A stretch of DNA of 9,569 bases from Planctomycetaceae bacterium. Lineage in GTDB: Bacteria; Planctomycetota; Planctomycetia; Planctomycetales; Planctomycetaceae. Positions 6,380 through 9,569 of the stretch are shown here, one piece after another. The stretch lies in NCBI GenBank assembly GCA_020426425.1, contig JAGQQB010000113.1, positions 1 to 9,569 of the forward strand, given 5' to 3'. Position numbers and translations under genes: made by a program. The notes under the pieces are model-generated. The model did not search any database and had not been told where the DNA came from. It saw only the letters and a program-made list of their open reading frames with translations. The stretch's first letter is position 1; each line of letters starts with the position of its first letter.

Positions 6380-6760
6380 ATGTCCTCTCCCGAACAGCAA
6401 CTTCTGGATCTCAGTGCTCAGCTCCTGCAGGCAATTGACGCCGGCAATTGGGACGCATATACGAAGCTGTGCGACCCACGAATCTCCTGCTTTGAACCAG
6501 AGGCCGAAGGACATCTGGTTGTCGGGTTGCCATTCCACAAGTTCTATTTCGACCTCCCCCCAAGTGGTCGCAAGCAGCTCTCCTCAATCAGTTCGCCGCA
6601 TGTGGAAGTGATTGGCGACGTTGGGCTGGTGTACTACGTGCGTCTGGTGCAGAAGACAACCGATGCGGGGCCGATTACGGTCTCGTCGAATGAAACTCGT
6701 GTCTGGAAGCGGGAAGGGGGAACCTGGCGGCACATCCATTTTCATCGCTCTCCCTGTTAG
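6380..6760 (+). CDS. CaMKII association-domain (hub) protein, NTF2/SnoaL-like fold
   Basis: A 126-residue stand-alone protein that closely follows the association domain of animal Ca2+/calmodulin-dependent kinase II: AIDAGNWDAYTKLCDP (18-33), FEPEAEGHLV.G (38-49), FHKFYF (52-57), PHVEVIGD, ETRVWKREGGTWRHIHFH near the C-terminus. In CaMKII this domain assembles the 12-14-subunit hub. Bacterial single-domain relatives have the same cone-shaped NTF2-like fold with a pocket, and most have no known role. There is no kinase, signal peptide or membrane segment here. An in-frame GTG at 6242 would add 46 residues without family similarity, and the ATG at 6380 matches the domain boundary. RNase III follows after 121 nt on the same strand, without an obvious terminator between, so cotranscription is possible. 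Family call is firm, function unknown. Confidence 0.92.
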   Translation: MSSPEQQLLDLSAQLLQAIDAGNWDAYTKLCDPRISCFEPEAEGHLVVGLPFHKFYFDLPPSGRKQLSSISSPHVEVIGDVGLVYYVRLVQKTTDAGPITVSSNETRVWKREGGTWRHIHFHRSPC

Positions 6761-6881
6761 GTTTTCCGTCCAGTGCACAAGCCCCTCGGAGCACGTCCTG
6801 GTTGACACCGATGTGCCGCCAGCTGGAGTGGCGAATGCGACCCGCATCAGACATCGAAACACCAGGCGCCGCTGAAAACTC

Positions 6882-7616
6882 ATGTCCCGGTTCAACGAAG
6901 CACCGGCTGATCTGACCGACCACATGCTGGCGGAACTTGAGGAAAAGCTGCGCTACCAGTTCTCCGACAAGCCCCTGTTACGCCGCTGCATGACGCATGC
7001 CTCTGCCGCGCCGACGCGGCTGGAGTCGAACGAGCGACTCGAATTCCTGGGGGATTCGATTCTCGGTGCGGTCGTGTGCGAAGTCCTGTTCGCACGCTTT
7101 CCGGAAAGCCCTGAGGGAGAACTGACGCGAATCAAGTCGGTCGTCGTCAGTCGGGACACCTGTGCCGAAGTGTTCGAGAGCCTCGATCTGATGCCCTACC
7201 TGATCCTCGGGCGCGGAATCACCGTGAATCGCAGCATCCCCAGGTCGGTGTTAGCGACCGTGTTCGAAGCACTCGTGGGGGGCATCGTGCTCGATGGAGG
7301 ATACGAGGCGGCAAAGACATTCCTGGTCGACGTGATGGACGCGAGCATCACTGCCGCCGCTGAATCGTCCACCGGAGTTAACTTTAAGAGCCTGCTGCAA
7401 CAACACACGCAAAAGCAGTTCGGCGCGACGCCCACGTACAAAGTGCAGGACGAGAAGGGTCCTGATCATTCCAAGTGCTTCTGCATCGCGGCCGTCCTGA
7501 ACGAACGGATCTTTACTCCCGCTTGGGGCGCCAGCAAGAAAGCGGCAGAACAACGTGCCGCTGAGAATGCGCTCGCCGAGTTGGACGACCTCAATCCGCC
7601 CCATCCGGCGGAATGA
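6882..7616 (+). CDS. rnc: Ribonuclease III
   Basis: RNase III cuts double-stranded RNA in rRNA precursors and structured mRNAs. This 244-residue protein has the normal two-domain order. The catalytic domain (about 15-155) contains the signature NERLEFLGDS (50-59; E51, E54, D58), PEGELTRIKS (77-86), and the second acidic motif SVLATVFEALVGG (122-134) with E129. The dsRNA-binding domain (about 166-235) has TPTYKV and ends with the basic helix ASKKAAEQRAAENAL. In the second motif the usual Asp (D114 in E. coli, D107 in Aquifex) is Thr126. The ATG at 6882 has no SD, as for several genes here. It converges on the Hsp70-family gene with only 37 nt between stop codons and no clear terminator there. 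Its location next to era or recO, usual in proteobacteria, is not conserved. Confidence 0.96.
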   Translation: MSRFNEAPADLTDHMLAELEEKLRYQFSDKPLLRRCMTHASAAPTRLESNERLEFLGDSILGAVVCEVLFARFPESPEGELTRIKSVVVSRDTCAEVFESLDLMPYLILGRGITVNRSIPRSVLATVFEALVGGIVLDGGYEAAKTFLVDVMDASITAAAESSTGVNFKSLLQQHTQKQFGATPTYKVQDEKGPDHSKCFCIAAVLNERIFTPAWGASKKAAEQRAAENALAELDDLNPPHPAE

Positions 7617-7653
7617 ACAACACGTCGGGTGGACGACGAGTCGGGCAACGGAC

Positions 7654-9569
7654 TCACCGCAGTCGCAATCCCGTTGGCAGCGACTCGCCGAATAATTGGG
7701 ACGATTCCTCCCCCGCCAGTTCACCCCCTTCCAAGACCAGTTTGGTCAAATGCTCTGCAGCGGCATGCTGTTCGAGCCAGCGAGCAGACTCTGTTCTCGC
7801 CGCGTCGCTCAAGTCGCGATAACGGTCGCCAGTCAAGCGGGCCAACTGCATCACCGCGAAATGCCCTGTTGAACCAACGTCTCCCTGCTTGAGTAGTCGC
7901 TGAATCCAGTCTCGGACGCGATCTGAGGGGACGACGCAGTTGAGTGGTCCGTAAAACGGAACGCGTGCTCCAATGCGACCGACGGCCCAGATCAGCGCTG
8001 AGTGAATCGTCGCGAACTCATCTTCCTGGAGCAGGGTGAGCGCCATTTCGCCGAGGTCAACCTTGAGCGATGATGGCAGCAGTTCCAGCGACCCCAGCAT
8101 CCGCCACAATTCTGCGTCGGCTTGAGTCAGTCCTTTACCGCCGCGCCGTTTGTCCGCTCCACCGCTTCCTCCCTTCAGCCGACGCAGTTGATCGCGCAAC
8201 CCAGAGACAACCGGCGTCGCCAGCGCTTGTTGCTGTCCGGCAGTCAGTCCTCCCGCGATGCGTCGCCAGAGTATGCGCCACTCGGCAATGCCTGTCGGGG
8301 TCGCATGTACGAGTTTTCCGTGCAACTGTTTCCAGGTTTCGTTGACGCGCCAATCATCCAGGGCGACTCCAAATCCAGGGCGCAGCGAATACCCCAACAG
8401 ATTGAGCCAACGAGCTTCGTGGGCCGCGCTGCGACGACGACCTGGTTCGCACTCCATGAGAACTTCCCACACGCTGCGCAGCACTGCTGGGGGCCACTGA
8501 TCCCGGGGGAGATCGAAAACGCAGGCCAGTTTGTCCGGCAGTTCCCGAGGAGTCGCATGGCCCGCGTCACCAAAGACGGCAGCCACACACTGACGCCCTT
8601 CATCCAGCGTCGCAACCTCGACCAGACCTGCCGCCTCGCCGGCGCCGGTATGTCCTTCGCGATCAGTCTGCGTCGCCCCCCGCACGTCGAACTGAATCTG
8701 CCATGTGCGATTCCCATCCACTTCGCGACACCACATTTCCAGCGTCCCGAGTTCCGTGAGCCGCGTATGCAGTTGAACGGGAACGGTGGTCACCTCGCGG
8801 GCCTTCCGCGACCGCAGCACGGTGCGAATCGGTGGCAGGAGCGTTAGTTCTTCCGGATCGGCGTCGATCTGATCGCCCGGTTGATCAGTGAGTCGAACGC
8901 TGGAATGCATCAGCGGGAATTCGACCGGAGTCGCAATGGTCAGTTCAAACACCTGCGACTCGAGCGTGACCTCTTCGCCCGCTTCCAGCCCAGCGGGGAC
9001 AACGCAGAGCGCGGCAACGTGATCGTCTGCCTCACCCGAATTGCCAATACCAACGTAGTAGGTCCGCGGCAGTCCTGCCGAGATGCGGACTCCCTCGCCG
9101 CGCCGGACCAGGCCGTAGTATGCCGCGCCTTGCGCGACGGAGAGGTCGTGCCGAGAGTTTTCCAGCAGTTGCGGCTTCCAATCGGTCGTCGCTTTCGGGC
9201 GATACCAGGCGCCCAACTGTTCGAGAACTCGCTCGCGCAGCAGCGGTGAGTCGAATACGCCGCCGTTAAAGAGGACAACATCTGGTCGAATCTCCGCCTC
9301 CTCTTCATTTGCTAGCCGTACCGTAGGATGCCGACTGAGGAACTCTGCGAGATATCGAGTCACCGCCGCGTCCGCCGCGTACGGCAGGCCGAATTCCTGA
9401 AACCCAGAACGTCGCCGGGCAGGGCGGTCAGTGAACTCAACCCGTGGAAAGAACCCCGAAAGGACCAGTTCCTGAGCTTCCTCGCGCGAGACCTCCAGCT
9501 GTAGCGCCCCGCCAATCAACTTCGAACCGGCTCCCGGAATTGACAGCGTAAACGTGTCCCGAACCTCGG
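7654..9569 (-). CDS. Hsp70-family (DnaK-like) protein, N-terminus off the window
   Basis: The frame is open through the right edge, so the visible 637 residues are the C-terminal part of a protein probably of about 900 residues; a TTG at 9519 is internal, not a start. The visible start is the end of the Hsp70 ATPase domain: PDVVLFNGGVFDSPLLRERV (95-114) corresponds to the adenosine-binding VVLVGG.T..P motif, and DLSVAQGAAYYG (141-152) to the AxGAA motif. A beta-rich part (about 160-290) follows, with VGIGNSGEADDHV and EVTLESQVFEL, where DnaK has its peptide-binding domain. The rest (about 330-637) is a helical extension as in the long Hsp70-like proteins annotated with DUF3731. It lacks the DnaK lid and C-terminal motif. 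It is likely cytoplasmic; client and function unknown. The gene upstream of it is outside the window. Confidence 0.87.
   Translation of the reverse strand, partial: EVRDTFTLSIPGAGSKLIGGALQLEVSREEAQELVLSGFFPRVEFTDRPARRRSGFQEFGLPYAADAAVTRYLAEFLSRHPTVRLANEEEAEIRPDVVLFNGGVFDSPLLRERVLEQLGAWYRPKATTDWKPQLLENSRHDLSVAQGAAYYGLVRRGEGVRISAGLPRTYYVGIGNSGEADDHVAALCVVPAGLEAGEEVTLESQVFELTIATPVEFPLMHSSVRLTDQPGDQIDADPEELTLLPPIRTVLRSRKAREVTTVPVQLHTRLTELGTLEMWCREVDGNRTWQIQFDVRGATQTDREGHTGAGEAAGLVEVATLDEGRQCVAAVFGDAGHATPRELPDKLACVFDLPRDQWPPAVLRSVWEVLMECEPGRRRSAAHEARWLNLLGYSLRPGFGVALDDWRVNETWKQLHGKLVHATPTGIAEWRILWRRIAGGLTAGQQQALATPVVSGLRDQLRRLKGGSGGADKRRGGKGLTQADAELWRMLGSLELLPSSLKVDLGEMALTLLQEDEFATIHSALIWAVGRIGARVPFYGPLNCVVPSDRVRDWIQRLLKQGDVGSTGHFAVMQLARLTGDRYRDLSDAARTESARWLEQHAAAEHLTKLVLEGGELAGEESSQLFGESLPTGLRLR

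Noticed and set aside
6802..6807. Perfect TTGACA before rnc as a promoter -35
   Set aside because: No -10-like hexamer occurs 16-18 nt downstream; the sequence there is GC-rich (GGAGTG).

Overview
The window looks like chromosomal DNA from a GC-rich planctomycete-like bacterium. That is an inference from four things: the 'CCCGAAGCGT...' palindrome type at 2229-2291, an Hsp70-family protein with the long C-terminal extension common in that phylum, mostly weak or absent Shine-Dalgarno (SD) sequences, and a large secreted multidomain protein of unknown role. No phage, IS, CRISPR, tRNA or rRNA gene was seen.

Layout. On the minus strand, 2064 to 1 holds an aldehyde dehydrogenase followed 23 nt later by the first part of a GT-C (family 39/ArnT-like) membrane glycosyltransferase that runs off the left edge. 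A divergent intergenic region (2065-2462) carries a nested palindromic repeat and candidate promoters for both directions. On the plus strand follow panD (aspartate 1-decarboxylase, beta-alanine for pantothenate and CoA), a small unknown gene, and a 786-residue exported protein. The latter joins an alpha/beta-hydrolase domain to about 500 residues that I read as a two-lobed BPI/TULIP-like lipid-binding module.

From 5656 to 5955 there is no gene. At 5956-6176 there is a compact structured transcript: an unusually perfect SD sequence, two overlapping tiny ORFs, four consecutive hairpins, and a strong intrinsic terminator with a GCAA tetraloop. Then come a free-standing CaMKII-association-domain protein (6380-6760) and rnc (RNase III, 6882-7616), in which one normally invariant metal-binding Asp appears to be Thr. 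Convergent to rnc, and running off the right edge, is the C-terminal two-thirds or so of an Hsp70-family chaperone-like protein.

The genes do not form one obvious pathway. The two items most worth attention are the hydrolase-BPI/TULIP fusion and the multi-hairpin small transcript at 5956-6176.
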